Below are positions 15,928-25,167 of a DNA stretch of 64,000 bases, in pieces. The DNA is taken from assembly GCA_963677785.2 (NCBI GenBank), contig CAXXDH010000003.1, positions 372,001-436,000 of the forward strand, given 5' to 3'. The translations under genes were made by a program, and so were the position numbers. A model generated the notes under the pieces. That model was not told the origin of the DNA, ran no database searches, and worked only from the letters and a program-made list of their open reading frames with translations. Source of the stretch: G963665495 sp963677785. Its GTDB lineage: Bacteria; Desulfobacterota; Desulfovibrionia; Desulfovibrionales; Desulfovibrionaceae. Each line of letters starts with the position of its first letter. The stretch's first letter is position 1.

Positions 15928-18669
15928 TTAAACGCTTTTTAGGGCTTCAAGCACTCTGTCGGGTGTGGCAGGCAATCTGCAAATCCGCGCGCCGCATGCA
16001 TCGCGAATGGCGTTTATGACTGCCATATGGGGGTTGACCATGGGTCCTTCACCTGCGCCTGAGGCACCAAAGGGGCCATTTTCCCGAAGATTGTTCTGGA
16101 AGTATTCAATCTCCATATTGTCGGGAATAGTTTCAATGAAGGGGAAACCGGCGCCGATCATGGTGGAGTGCTTCTTGATGTCCTCAAAATCTTCGCTAAG
16201 CGCCAGACCGATGCCCTGTGCAATACATCCGTAAATCTGACCATCGACGGCGAGACGGTTATTAAGCGCTCCCAGATCAGCGACACAGGCAAACCTGTCA
16301 ACGCTGACTTTGCCTGTGGCCACTTCCACGGACACTTCCGCCAAGTAAATGGTGTACATACAATTTACAAACGGATTACCCAGCCCTGTTTCGGGATCGC
16401 ACACCTCGCCCGGCGCACTATAAGAACCATTGTAGCTGGTGGGTTTTCCCGCGGCCACGGCTTCTTCATAGGTCATGAAGCTTCCGTCCGGCTTCTCCAG
16501 CGTCTCCAGCATGGCGCGGCAAGCCGCCTTGAGCGCGCCGCCGACGACAACCTGGGACCTGGAAGCGCCCGCCGGGCCCGCCGGAGGCTGCTTGGAGGAA
16601 TCAGGCCAGCTGAAACGGATCTTCTCAACCGGAATGCCCATGGGCCGCAAAGCCTCGTGAGTGGTCCCCACGGCGCCGATATCCGCGCCTTGCCCATGGT
16701 CTTCCCAGGAACAACCCAAGGTAACGCCGTTGTCCGGATCGTACTGGACTAAGACTTCAGCCTGGTCCACACCGTCGGCACCAGCCCCGTAAACACCCAC
16801 GGCAATGCCGACGCCCTTCTTGATTGCGTCAGTGGATTCCTTGGCGGTTCTTTCCTTGGCTTCCTTGTATTTGGGGCGGAGCGCATCAAGCAACTGCGGC
16901 AAGGCGATGACGTCCGGCGTTGCGCCCGTGGGCGTGGTGGAACCTTCGCGGTAGCAGTTGGCATAGCGGAATTCCAAGGGATCCTGATCGAGCGCCTGTG
17001 CAAGATCTTCCACCAGTGTTTCACCTGCAAAGTGGGACTGAACGCCGCCGAAACCGCGGAATGCGGAACCCCACGCGTGGTTGGTGCAAACCGTACGGCC
17101 CATGCCGCGGATGTTGGGAATGTCGTACCCGGCCCCGATAAACTGGATGCCGCGGGTGGTCAGGACGCTTGCCATTTCGCAGTACGGGCCATGGTCCACG
17201 TAGTACTCATGTTCCATGGCAAGGATACGGCCCGTATTTTTATCCGCGGCCATACGCGCGTTGATATAAAACGGCGAACGTTTGCCCGTGTAGGTCATCT
17301 GCTGATAATAATCGTAACGCAGGTAGCACGGGCGGCCGGTGGCGAGGACAGCAACACCCAGCAGGGCTTCCGTGGTGGGGCTCAGTTTGTAGCCGAAGGT
17401 GCCGCCCATGGGATTCGATGCCACGGCGATCTTGTCCGGAGTCAGACCAACGCCTTCGGCGATCATGAACGCATGCAGGTGTACGGCGATGGACTTGCTG
17501 TGAATGTGCAGCATCTCGTCGTCATCCATGTAGGCGAACGCCACGTCGGGCTCGATGGGCATATGCGGCTGTCTGCTCGTGATAAAATCGCCTTCAGCCA
17601 CCACAACATCATCTTTCCCGAAAATAGGAGAGGTTTCCTCTCCTTTGACGAGCGGTTGCTCAAAATAAATATTGGGCGTGCCGGGGTGAATCTCAATGGC
17701 GTCGTCGGCTATGGCTTCGGGAACGCTCATGTAGGCCGGCAGCAATTCAAGATCCACTTCCACCGCATCAGCGGCCGCCTGGGCTTCTTCATAGCTGCTT
17801 GCACAAACCACAGCCAATACGTCGCCGTACTGGAAGACCTTGGAATCACAAATAATGGGCCGCTCCCAACCATCTCCCTTGTGGTTCGGATGGTTGACCA
17901 GGCCGAAGATCCGGTTCTTGCCTTTTACATCACCGGCCGTGAGTACGGCGTGGACGCCGGGCATTTTCTCAGCTTTGGAGGTATCGATGCTTTTGATGTT
18001 GGCATGATTCACCTTGGCCTGGACCAGACCGATGTGCAGCGTATCCGCGGGCAGTTTGAGCCCCAGGTCCGCGCCGTAATCCAGCGTACCTGTTACTTTG
18101 GCCTCTGCAGTGGGACGGGGATAATTCGAGCCCCAGATTTTGCCGTCTTCGGGCATCTTGAAGTCCAGGCTGTCTTCCGAAGCTTCGCCCCGCACCACTT
18201 TCGCGGCATCCATGACCGCGTCCACAATGGGTTTGTAACCGGTGCAACGGCAGGCGTTGCGATGCTTCTGGAACCAGGACCTGACCTCGTCCCGGCTGGG
18301 GTTGTTGTTTTCATCCAGCAAGCCCTTAGCGGAAACAATAAAACCCGGCGTACAGAATCCGCACTGCGCGGCTCCGTACTTGACCCAGGCTTTCTGCAAC
18401 GGATGCAGGCTTCCCGGCTGGCCTATGCCTTCAATGGTGGTGATTTGTGCTTTTTCAGGAACGCGGTTGATCTTGGTTATGCACGAACGAACGACCTTGC
18501 CGTTGAGCAATACGGAACAGGCGCCGCACTGGCCCTGCCCGCACCCGACCTTCGTACCGGTCAAATGCAACTGATCCCTGATGACTTCAGCCAATGTGCT
18601 TTTGGAGGAAGTGAGAATATTGTATTCCACTCCATTAATATACAACCTCTTCTGCAACAATGAACTCAT
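15928..18669 (-). CDS. mop: Molybdenum aldehyde oxidoreductase (Mop type)
   Basis: 913 residues from ATG 18669 (GGAG upstream); an in-frame extension to 18732 lacks support. The N-terminal plant-ferredoxin-type [2Fe-2S] domain has C43, C48, C51 and C63; the second, helical [2Fe-2S] domain has C103, C106, C140 and C142. The large molybdopterin-cytosine-dinucleotide domains follow, ending with GASGAGEGP that holds the catalytic glutamate. Length and layout match the single-chain Desulfovibrio aldehyde oxidoreductase, with no FAD domain, which oxidises aldehydes to carboxylic acids and passes electrons to flavodoxin or ferredoxin. Next to a dehydrogenase gene it would complete alcohol-to-acid oxidation. 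Confidence 0.97.
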   Translation of the reverse strand: MSSLLQKRLYINGVEYNILTSSKSTLAEVIRDQLHLTGTKVGCGQGQCGACSVLLNGKVVRSCITKINRVPEKAQITTIEGIGQPGSLHPLQKAWVKYGAAQCGFCTPGFIVSAKGLLDENNNPSRDEVRSWFQKHRNACRCTGYKPIVDAVMDAAKVVRGEASEDSLDFKMPEDGKIWGSNYPRPTAEAKVTGTLDYGADLGLKLPADTLHIGLVQAKVNHANIKSIDTSKAEKMPGVHAVLTAGDVKGKNRIFGLVNHPNHKGDGWERPIICDSKVFQYGDVLAVVCASSYEEAQAAADAVEVDLELLPAYMSVPEAIADDAIEIHPGTPNIYFEQPLVKGEETSPIFGKDDVVVAEGDFITSRQPHMPIEPDVAFAYMDDDEMLHIHSKSIAVHLHAFMIAEGVGLTPDKIAVASNPMGGTFGYKLSPTTEALLGVAVLATGRPCYLRYDYYQQMTYTGKRSPFYINARMAADKNTGRILAMEHEYYVDHGPYCEMASVLTTRGIQFIGAGYDIPNIRGMGRTVCTNHAWGSAFRGFGGVQSHFAGETLVEDLAQALDQDPLEFRYANCYREGSTTPTGATPDVIALPQLLDALRPKYKEAKERTAKESTDAIKKGVGIAVGVYGAGADGVDQAEVLVQYDPDNGVTLGCSWEDHGQGADIGAVGTTHEALRPMGIPVEKIRFSWPDSSKQPPAGPAGASRSQVVVGGALKAACRAMLETLEKPDGSFMTYEEAVAAGKPTSYNGSYSAPGEVCDPETGLGNPFVNCMYTIYLAEVSVEVATGKVSVDRFACVADLGALNNRLAVDGQIYGCIAQGIGLALSEDFEDIKKHSTMIGAGFPFIETIPDNMEIEYFQNNLRENGPFGASGAGEGPMVNPHMAVINAIRDACGARICRLPATPDRVLEALKSV

Positions 18670-18786
18670 AACTTGCTCCCGTATTTTTTCCCTAGATGGA
18701 GCAAAGCACATGCCATTTTCACAGACAGACATAACATCTCAAAATTACAGAATAATATCTATAACAACTCACGAAATACCCCTGGA

Positions 18787-18810
18787 ACATGTTACAGGCA
18801 TGAAACATGT
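18787..18810 (-). promoter_or_regulatory. ACATGTT-N10-AACATGT inverted repeat upstream of mop
   Basis: Perfect 7-bp arms at 18787-18793 and 18804-18810, about 118-141 bp upstream of the mop start codon, a normal distance for an enhancer site of a sigma-54 activator. Candidate binding site for the AcoR-like protein (inference). A matching -24/-12 element with the essential GG was not found. Confidence 0.4.
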
Positions 18811-18868
18811 ATAGGACTATGTAAAGCTGCTGCAAGCAAGGTGAACAGGTGTTCTACACGCTCTCTAG

Positions 18869-19132
18869 AGCGATCGAGGGGCTGATAGTACTGCTAAGAC
18901 TGCGATAAATGAAGATGGAATTAGTATTTCTAATGATAGTTCTGAACAAATAAATACTGAAGAACACTTCAAGGCTACTCGTAAATGGTTTTACATCGTT
19001 AATAAAACTGTAATTGGGCAGTTAAATTTTATAACAGATAAAAAAACTATGGCTTTGTTTGCCTCTTTCTTTTTCCGCTGGCAACGAATTAATGAAACCG
19101 ATTTCCAGCAACAGATCGTCAATGCCAGATAG
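18869..19132 (+). pseudogene. Unidentified AT-rich reading-frame remnant
   Basis: An 88-codon stretch open from a TAG at 18866 to TAG 19130, with protein-like composition (SEQINTEEHFKATRKWFYIV and later FFFRWQRINETDFQQQIVNA) but no start codon before an internal Met two thirds along. It is strikingly AT-rich next to GC-rich mop. I do not recognise it; it looks like the 3' end of a foreign gene left by a deletion. The following 200 bp up to 19342 also hold no intact gene. Confidence 0.35.
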
Positions 19133-19342
19133 TCTGCCTCCTGGCCAGGAAGCAGACTAACCGAATCAGTTGCTGGAGCGCCTTAAAAAAAGTTGACCCC
19201 TTCTTTCCCCCTTTCGAGCAACTCCCGAATACGTGGTCGCTCAGTGGTTCGTATTAATAGGAGCGAAAAATTCTTGACGGCCCGCTCCTGCAGCATACGC
19301 CTGGTTGTCTCAAACCGCAGTTCCAATAGCGTACGCAGTTAT

Positions 19343-19907
19343 CCTCGGCCTGTCCCTCTGCCTGCTGGCTTTCGGCAAAGAGGGCCTGGCCTTGGGGCTG
19401 GCCTACATGTCCATGCACACCATCGGACTCTTCACGCTCGGCCCCTGATTCACCTCGGGCGACTCCTCGCCCGCAAAAATACTCAAAAGTCCTGCTGTAT
19501 ACGCCATCGCCGTTGCGCTGACGCTTTTGTACACCGGCCACAAATTGCCGCGTTTTATCTTCAACACCTGCGACATCGTGGGCGGACTGGTCATTCCGCT
19601 GATGCTTTTCGCCCTGGGCGGCGCCCTGGCCAAGCTGCGTATCAAGCGATTGCGTACGCCCCTGATCCTGGCCCTGGCCAGGGTGGCCGTGGGGCTGGCC
19701 GTTGGTCTGGGAGTTTCCTGGCTGTTGGGGCTGGAAGGCACCAGCCGCAATGTCTTTATTCTGGAGAGCTTGCTGCCCGTGGCGATTTTCAGCTATCTCT
19801 GGGCCGAACGCTACGACAACGGCCCGGAAGAAGTGGCCAGCCTGATCATCGTTTCCACCCTGCTGGCGCTGCTGGTGGTGCCGGTCACCCTGGCCGTGCT
19901 CCTTTAA
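19343..19907 (+). pseudogene. Truncated, stop-containing second copy of the AEC permease
   Basis: 565 bp matching 8295-8859 (3' two thirds of the intact AEC permease) without any indel and with clearly over 90% identity by eye. It starts abruptly at the LGLSLCLLAFG codons with no start region, and the TGG codon of FTLGPW is TGA here (19447). Homology stops at the stop codon. The remaining open part (from 19527) encodes the last helices only. It is the relic of a paralogous permease; together with the intact gene it forms a direct repeat flanking the alcohol/aldehyde cluster. Confidence 0.9.
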
Positions 19908-20137
19908 CGGACGAGGACTTGGAGCATCCGGACCTGCCGGATTTAGCTCAGGGAGCGGCGTAGGGGAATAAATAATGCAGCCGAACGAACTGCTTTGCGG
20001 TCATGGCCTCTTGCGGATCAGACATACTGAATCTGCCATCGCCATGCCGGCCGGCGTTCTCCTTCTCACAGCTTAATCCCGGCTGTGAGATCCGGTCAAA
20101 AACTATCAGCTGCTTTAATAAAAACGTATTCGAGCAT

Positions 20138-20533
20138 TCACCAATATGTGATTTCGCACTGAACTTTACCATCATTTGTATTTGTTATAACAGCCTTCGA
20201 ATGATAATTCAACCCATAACTATATCTTTTGCATATTGGCACTGAAGAGTGATTATACTTTTGACACATACCATGCACTGCTACGTAACCAACACCCCAG
20301 AAAATATTTCCAATTTTATCTTGGTAAGTACTTTTTTTTTCAGCAACACTCATTTGCTCATTTTTAACCTCACCAGGTAAATTGACTTTGTATGTAACCA
20401 GCACAGGACAATCAGAATTGTTTTCAACAACCATCTTGGCTGCAAAGACATTTGCTGCAATCAAACAAAATACAGTAACAAGAAGAACTGTAATAAAAAC
20501 TTTTCTGCATATAAAACTGCTGCTGCAAATCAT
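20138..20533 (-). CDS. Small secreted protein of unknown function
   Basis: 131 residues with a good Sec signal peptide (ICRKVFITVLLVTVFCLIAA, cut near NVFA-AKM). ATG 20533 has GAGGAG upstream. The mature part (~95 residues) contains four cysteines (SDCPV, GMCQK, PICKR, VQCEI), suggesting two disulfides in the periplasm, and looks beta-rich. The gene is AT-rich compared with its flanks and lies next to decayed sequence, so it was probably acquired horizontally. No family recognised. Confidence 0.65.
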   Translation of the reverse strand: MICSSSFICRKVFITVLLVTVFCLIAANVFAAKMVVENNSDCPVLVTYKVNLPGEVKNEQMSVAEKKSTYQDKIGNIFWGVGYVAVHGMCQKYNHSSVPICKRYSYGLNYHSKAVITNTNDGKVQCEITYW

Positions 20534-20623
20534 GATTCTCTCCTCTTTGTTGAGTTATTTTCATGTTGAATCAGATCGTTAGCTCTCCCCTTGCGTCAAG
20601 GAAAAGTCAGCAGATGACTTTCC

Positions 20624-20650
20624 AACAGTTCCTGTAACCAGGGAACTGTT
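20624..20650. promoter_or_regulatory. AACAGTTCC-N9-GGAACTGTT inverted repeat
   Basis: Perfect 9-bp arms, about 90 bp upstream of the secreted-protein gene and 400 bp upstream of the histidine-kinase gene. The core GTTCC...GGAAC recurs in the inverted repeat at 24494-24510, after the same two-component operon. Either an operator or a hairpin; no T-run follows. Confidence 0.4.
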
Positions 20651-21049
20651 CCGGTTGTATTGAAGATGTTCCAAAAGCCCCGGCTCTCCGGAGGGGAGCG
20701 AGAAAGGAAACAGGATAGCGCCCTCCTATCCGGGTTTCTCATCACCGCAACACGTACATCTATCGATTGTACTTATAGATATAAATTGTGTCATAACCGC
20801 GCCTGAAAAGTTTCAAAAACGCGAAGAATACATGGCAGGTTGTTTTCAAGTGCGATAAAAATAATTTGTCGTTCCATTAGTCCGCATCAGAAAAAGCTTT
20901 TCCCCTGATTGTCTTGATTTACAGGACATTCTCAGGTTACGGTAGCTCACATTTTTCAAGAGCCCAAACGCGCCCGAAATCTACCGGGCTGAAGCGGCAG
21001 CCTGGCCGGGATCTATCGCAGTACGGAAAATGCGACCTGGAGAGAAACA
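20651..21049. other. Leader region of the two-component operon
   Basis: About 400 bp with no supported gene. It must contain the promoter of the histidine kinase. TGGCAGGTT near 20831 resembles a -24 element but lacks the -12 GC. Confidence 0.4.
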
Positions 21050-22939
21050 ATGACAGCGAACATCTGGGAACATATCGCCCACGCCATTCCGGACAAACTG
21101 CTGGTCCTGAACAAAGACTGCAGAATCATCCTGGCCAACCAGTGCTTTTTACGAGCCCTTGGACTCGATCAAGACGCCCTCCTCGGCAAGCAATGCAACG
21201 AATTCGTCACCTGTTCCGAACCGGGGCCGCACTGCCCGTTGTCTTTTCCCATGGAAAACATCGGAGATAACCGCTGCAATATCCCTCTCCTGGGCGGATG
21301 GCATCTGGTTTCCGTCATGCCTTACCAATACGAGGACGAAGACGATTCGCTGCAGCAGGGACTGCTGGTTGCGCTCAAGGACATCAGCCTGGATGTCAAG
21401 ATGGAGGAATCTCTGCAGATTTCCGAACAGAATTACAGGGATCTGTTCAACAACGCCGTGGAAGGCATCTTTCAAAGCGGGCCCAGCGGACGCTTTATCC
21501 GCGTCAACAGGGCCATGGCGCGTATGCTTGGATATGATACGCCCGAAGAGATGATCGTTGCCGTAAAAAGCATAGAAAAACAGCTTTGCGTCAACGCCGA
21601 AGAACGTCTGGATCTTTTCCAGCGCCTCGAACAGGATTCCATGGTCAACAGCCATGAAATGCAGATCCGGACCAAGGATGGAAGGCATATCTGGGTTTCA
21701 CTCAATGTCCGGGCAAGCCGCAGCCCGGATGGGTCCTACAAGATGCTGGAAGGCTTTGTACAGGACATCACCGACCGCAAGCGCTCGGAAAAATACCTCC
21801 GCCGTGCGGAGAAGATGGAAGCAATCGGTACGCTGGCCGGAGGCATTGCCCATGATTTCAACAATATTCTCGGCGCCATTGTAAACATCGGCCTGCTGGC
21901 TCGGATGCGCCTGGAGCCCGACAGTAAAACCTACAAGGATATCGGCCAGATTCTGGACTCGGCGGAGCGCGGTAAAAATCTCGTCCGCCAGATTCTCACA
22001 TTCAGCAGACGAACGGAAGAACAGATTCAGCCCCTGCAGCTGGCCACGATCATCAAGGAAACCTTGAAAATGCTACGCGCCTCCCTGCCCACCACCATCA
22101 CCATAGAGCAGGATATCGCCGCTCCCAACCTGATGATCAAGGCCGATCCCACGCAGGTGCACCAGGTGCTGATAAACCTCTGCACCAACGGGGCAGACTC
22201 CATGCGCCAGACAGGGGGCACCTTGTCCGTTTCATTGAAGGCAACCCGCTTCTCCCTTCCCGGTATGCCGCCGCATCCCAATCTGATGCCCGGAACCTAT
22301 GCCGAACTCGTCGTCGGCGATACGGGCCAGGGCATCGAACCGGACATCGCCCATCGGATTTTCGAGCCGTTTTTCACGACCAAACCGCCGGGCAAGGGCA
22401 CCGGCATGGGCCTGGCCATGGTCCACGGCATTGTGGAGCAGATCGGCGGCGTCATTTTTTTCCGTCCGCGCGTGGGTGGCGGTACGAATTTTCATGTTTT
22501 CTTCCCCGCTTTCGAGGGAGAAGCCGTCAACTCGCAAAAAGTCCTGGCCGGGTTCATCCACGGCAAGGGGCGGCTGCTGTTCGTGGAGGATGAAAAAAAC
22601 CTGGCGGAATCAAGCAAGGCCCTGCTGGAAGCGCTGGGATATGAAGTCATCCTGGCTGCGGACGGCCTGGAGGCACTGGAAATTTTCAAGGCCGATCCGG
22701 ACGGATTTGATGCGGTGATCACGGACATGACCATGCCCCGGATGACCGGCAAGGATCTGGCGCGTGAATTGCTCATCCTGCGCCCCAGACTGCCCATTAT
22801 TGTCTGCACGGGCTTCAGCGACCTGCTGACGCCTGACGAGGCAAAAGCCATGGGCATCAAAAAATACGTGCACAAACCCGTGGACTGGGAACGCATGGCC
22901 AGGAACCTGGCCCACTTGATCGACATGCAAGAGGATTGA
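21050..22939 (+). CDS. Hybrid sensor histidine kinase (PAS-PAS-HisKA-HATPase-REC)
   Basis: 629 residues, no membrane segment, so a cytoplasmic sensor. A first PAS-like region (about 8-115) contains cysteines (C36, C48, C55, C62) that could hold a cofactor or act as redox switch; a second PAS follows (about 125-245). The HisKA box is AEKMEAIGTLAGGIAHDFNN with the phosphorylatable His; the ATPase has NLCTNGADS (N box), GDTGQGI and GKGTGMGLAMVHGI. The C-terminal receiver (about 510-629) has EDE, the phospho-Asp in DAVITDMTMP and K in VHKPVD. It probably feeds the sigma-54 response regulator starting seven bases downstream. GGAGAG precedes the ATG. Confidence 0.92.
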   Translation: MTANIWEHIAHAIPDKLLVLNKDCRIILANQCFLRALGLDQDALLGKQCNEFVTCSEPGPHCPLSFPMENIGDNRCNIPLLGGWHLVSVMPYQYEDEDDSLQQGLLVALKDISLDVKMEESLQISEQNYRDLFNNAVEGIFQSGPSGRFIRVNRAMARMLGYDTPEEMIVAVKSIEKQLCVNAEERLDLFQRLEQDSMVNSHEMQIRTKDGRHIWVSLNVRASRSPDGSYKMLEGFVQDITDRKRSEKYLRRAEKMEAIGTLAGGIAHDFNNILGAIVNIGLLARMRLEPDSKTYKDIGQILDSAERGKNLVRQILTFSRRTEEQIQPLQLATIIKETLKMLRASLPTTITIEQDIAAPNLMIKADPTQVHQVLINLCTNGADSMRQTGGTLSVSLKATRFSLPGMPPHPNLMPGTYAELVVGDTGQGIEPDIAHRIFEPFFTTKPPGKGTGMGLAMVHGIVEQIGGVIFFRPRVGGGTNFHVFFPAFEGEAVNSQKVLAGFIHGKGRLLFVEDEKNLAESSKALLEALGYEVILAADGLEALEIFKADPDGFDAVITDMTMPRMTGKDLARELLILRPRLPIIVCTGFSDLLTPDEAKAMGIKKYVHKPVDWERMARNLAHLIDMQED

Positions 22940-22946
22940 TCTGCAC

Positions 22947-24446
22947 ATGGCTGAAATACTGATAATCGATGATGATCCGGGCATAGGCTACATGCTCGGC
23001 CGCGTGGCCGAAGAACAGGGCTGTGAGTCGATTCTGGCCCCCACCCTGCAACAGGGCCTGAAGCTTGCGGAAGAAGGCGCCTACGACCTGGTCTTTCTGG
23101 ACGTCTTTCTGCCCGACGGCAACGGCCTTGAGGCCCTGCCGCGTATCAAGGACGCCCCCGGCGCGCCCGAAGTGATCATCGTCACGGGCAAGGGCGACCC
23201 GGACGGCGCCGAGCTGGCCATTTCCAGCGGCGCCTGGGATTACATAGAAAAAACCAGCTCGCTGCAGCGCATCATGCTGGCCATGAGCCGGGCGTTGAAA
23301 TACCGGGAAAACAACCGCTCCGTGCCCGTGCTGCTGCACCGCAACGGCATGGTGGGCGAAAGCGCGCCCATGCGCGAACTGTTGGGCCAGATAGCCCTGG
23401 CCGCTTCCGGACGGGCAAGCGTACTGCTGACAGGAGAAACCGGTACGGGCAAGGAGCTCGCGGCACGGGCCATTCATGCCAACAGCACGGTGAGCGAGGG
23501 CGAATTCGTGGTGGTGGACTGTGCGGCCCTGCCCAAAGAGCTGGCCGAAGCCATACTCTTCGGAAATATCAAGGGCGCTTTCACCGGAGCCGTGGAGTCT
23601 CGTGAAGGATTGGTGACCACGGCCGACAAAGGAACTCTGTTTCTGGACGAAATCGGCGAGCTGCCCCTGACGCTGCAAAAAGCCTTTTTACGCGTCCTGC
23701 AGGAACGCCGCTACCGGCCGGTGGGAGCCAAAAACGAGCTGACAAGCGATTTCCGCTGCATTGCCGCCACCAATCGCGACGTGGAAGCCATGGTGGCCTC
23801 CGGAGATTTTCGCAGCGATCTGCTGTTCCGGCTCAAATCCATCGCCATCGAACTGCCGCCGCTACGCGCGCGCCTGGAGGATCTGGAAGCTCTGGCGGCC
23901 AACAGCGTGGCCCTGCTCTGCAAGCGCTACGGCATGCCCGGCAAAACCATCTCCCCTGATTTCCTGGAAATACTGCAGCAGCACGACTGGCCGGGCAATG
24001 TTCGCGAACTGACCCAAACCATGGAGCGCGCCCTGCTGGCTGCCGGACCGGCGCCCATGCTGTATCCGGCGCATCTTCCGGCGGAGTTGCGCGTCAAGGC
24101 CGCGCAACGCGCCCTGGCCCCGCGGGCTGGGGATGTTCCCCCTGAATCCGCCGAAACGCTCCTGGACCAAGCCCCCGCCCGGACGGCAGATTCCCAGGCC
24201 GAGCCGCCACCTGTTGCATCTCCCTCCGGGCCCGTACTGCCTGCTCCCCCACCACCGGATACGGATGTTTTTCCGGTGTTCAAAACCTATCGCAGAAGCG
24301 CGGTGGATCAGGCGGAGCAAATCTATCTGCGCGCCCTGCTGGAACGAACCAACGGCCGTATCAACAAAGCCTGCGAGATTTCCGGACTTTCCCGTACGCG
24401 TTTATATACCCTGCTGAAGGAACACGGAATCTCCAAAAAATTCTGA
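22947..24446 (+). CDS. Sigma-54-dependent response regulator (REC-AAA+-Fis, NtrC family)
   Basis: 499 residues. The receiver has IIDDDPG, the phospho-Asp in VFLDVFLPDGNG, T in IVTGKG and K in IEKTSS. The AAA+ domain has Walker A GETGTGKE, a GAFTGA loop preceded by the unusual LFGNIK (usually LFGHEK), Walker B GTLFLDEIGELPL and arginine fingers. A proline-rich linker (about 400-435) leads to a Fis helix-turn-helix (GRINKACEISGLSRTRLYTL). Cotranscribed with the hybrid kinase; targets unknown, but the GTTCC/GGAAC repeats flanking the operon are candidate sites. Confidence 0.93.
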   Translation: MAEILIIDDDPGIGYMLGRVAEEQGCESILAPTLQQGLKLAEEGAYDLVFLDVFLPDGNGLEALPRIKDAPGAPEVIIVTGKGDPDGAELAISSGAWDYIEKTSSLQRIMLAMSRALKYRENNRSVPVLLHRNGMVGESAPMRELLGQIALAASGRASVLLTGETGTGKELAARAIHANSTVSEGEFVVVDCAALPKELAEAILFGNIKGAFTGAVESREGLVTTADKGTLFLDEIGELPLTLQKAFLRVLQERRYRPVGAKNELTSDFRCIAATNRDVEAMVASGDFRSDLLFRLKSIAIELPPLRARLEDLEALAANSVALLCKRYGMPGKTISPDFLEILQQHDWPGNVRELTQTMERALLAAGPAPMLYPAHLPAELRVKAAQRALAPRAGDVPPESAETLLDQAPARTADSQAEPPPVASPSGPVLPAPPPPDTDVFPVFKTYRRSAVDQAEQIYLRALLERTNGRINKACEISGLSRTRLYTLLKEHGISKKF

Positions 24447-24469
24447 AGCGCATGTTCGCTTTTTTGGTA
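24447..24469 (+). terminator. Weak terminator after the two-component operon
   Basis: AAGCG-CATGTT-CGCTT followed by TTTT gives a 5-bp stem and T-run immediately after the response-regulator stop codon. Confidence 0.4.
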
Positions 24470-24493
24470 CATTTCCTTGTTTTCATGACGTTT

Positions 24494-24510
24494 GTTCCAT
24501 GAATTGGAAC
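24494..24510. promoter_or_regulatory. GTTCCA-N5-TGGAAC palindrome
   Basis: Perfect inverted repeat between the sigma-54 response regulator and the CheY-like gene, about 185 bp upstream of the latter's ATG. Shares GTTCC...GGAAC with the repeat at 20624-20650. Confidence 0.4.
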
Positions 24511-24692
24511 GACAGGACCTGCTTTTTTGCCTGTTTCCGTCTCGATTTTGTTTCCAAAAATCTCCAACATCCTGACTATAAAAGCATTTCTTCCTCCTGG
24601 TATAAATCATGATTATTCTTCTCAAGACGTAATGCCCGTACGACTCTGCAGCATCCATACTTTTAGCGGGCACTGCCTGAGAGGAGAAGGGA

Positions 24693-25088
24693 ATGATGCG
24701 TCCGGAGGAATGCCTAGAAAGCAAAACGGCCTTAATCCTGACAAGATACGTCAGCGAACGTTTGGTGATACGTGATGCGCTGCTTCGTTTGGGGTTTGAG
24801 CGGGTTTTGGAAGCCGGGGATGGGGACGGCGCCTGGGCACTCATAAAGGATAACAGCATCCATATGATTATCGCGGACTACAACGTTCCCTTGCTCTCAG
24901 GAGGGGAATTGCTGCAGCGCGTCAGGGGTGTCGATGCGCTGTCAGCAACTCCTTTTATCATTATCATGGACCCCCCGGATATCCCTCACCTGTCGGAATT
25001 GTTGCAAAACAACGTTTCCGCCTACCTTGTAAAACCTTTTTCCGACGATGTTCTCAACATCAAGGTTCTTGAATTGCTTGATCACTAA
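24693..25088 (+). CDS. Stand-alone receiver-domain protein, lacking the acidic pair
   Basis: 131 residues, a single CheY-like domain. The phospho-acceptor Asp (MIIADYNVPLLSGG) and the conserved Lys (AYLVKPFSDD) are present, but the N-terminal acidic Mg2+-binding pair is replaced: TALILTRYVSERLV where ILIVDDDP is expected. Without it, metal-dependent phosphorylation should be poor. Two ATGs in tandem (24693, 24696) follow GGAGAAGGG. It may act with the preceding two-component operon or with chemoreceptors; target unknown. Confidence 0.8.
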   Translation: MMRPEECLESKTALILTRYVSERLVIRDALLRLGFERVLEAGDGDGAWALIKDNSIHMIIADYNVPLLSGGELLQRVRGVDALSATPFIIIMDPPDIPHLSELLQNNVSAYLVKPFSDDVLNIKVLELLDH

Positions 25089-25167
25089 GAGTATTTTCTG
25101 CTAGCTGCAATCTAAAACACAGCCGTATACGCATTGCGAGACCACTCTCTTTATGCAACGGGGCGCT

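Noticed and set aside
17032..18663. Long + strand open frame opposite mop
   Set aside because: Exact antisense of a well-conserved enzyme; no ribosome site, composition is that of a shadow frame.
18822..18840. Possible sigma-54 promoter upstream of mop (minus strand, CAC-N5-TTGCA)
   Set aside because: The -12 half fits, but the invariant GG of the -24 element is absent.
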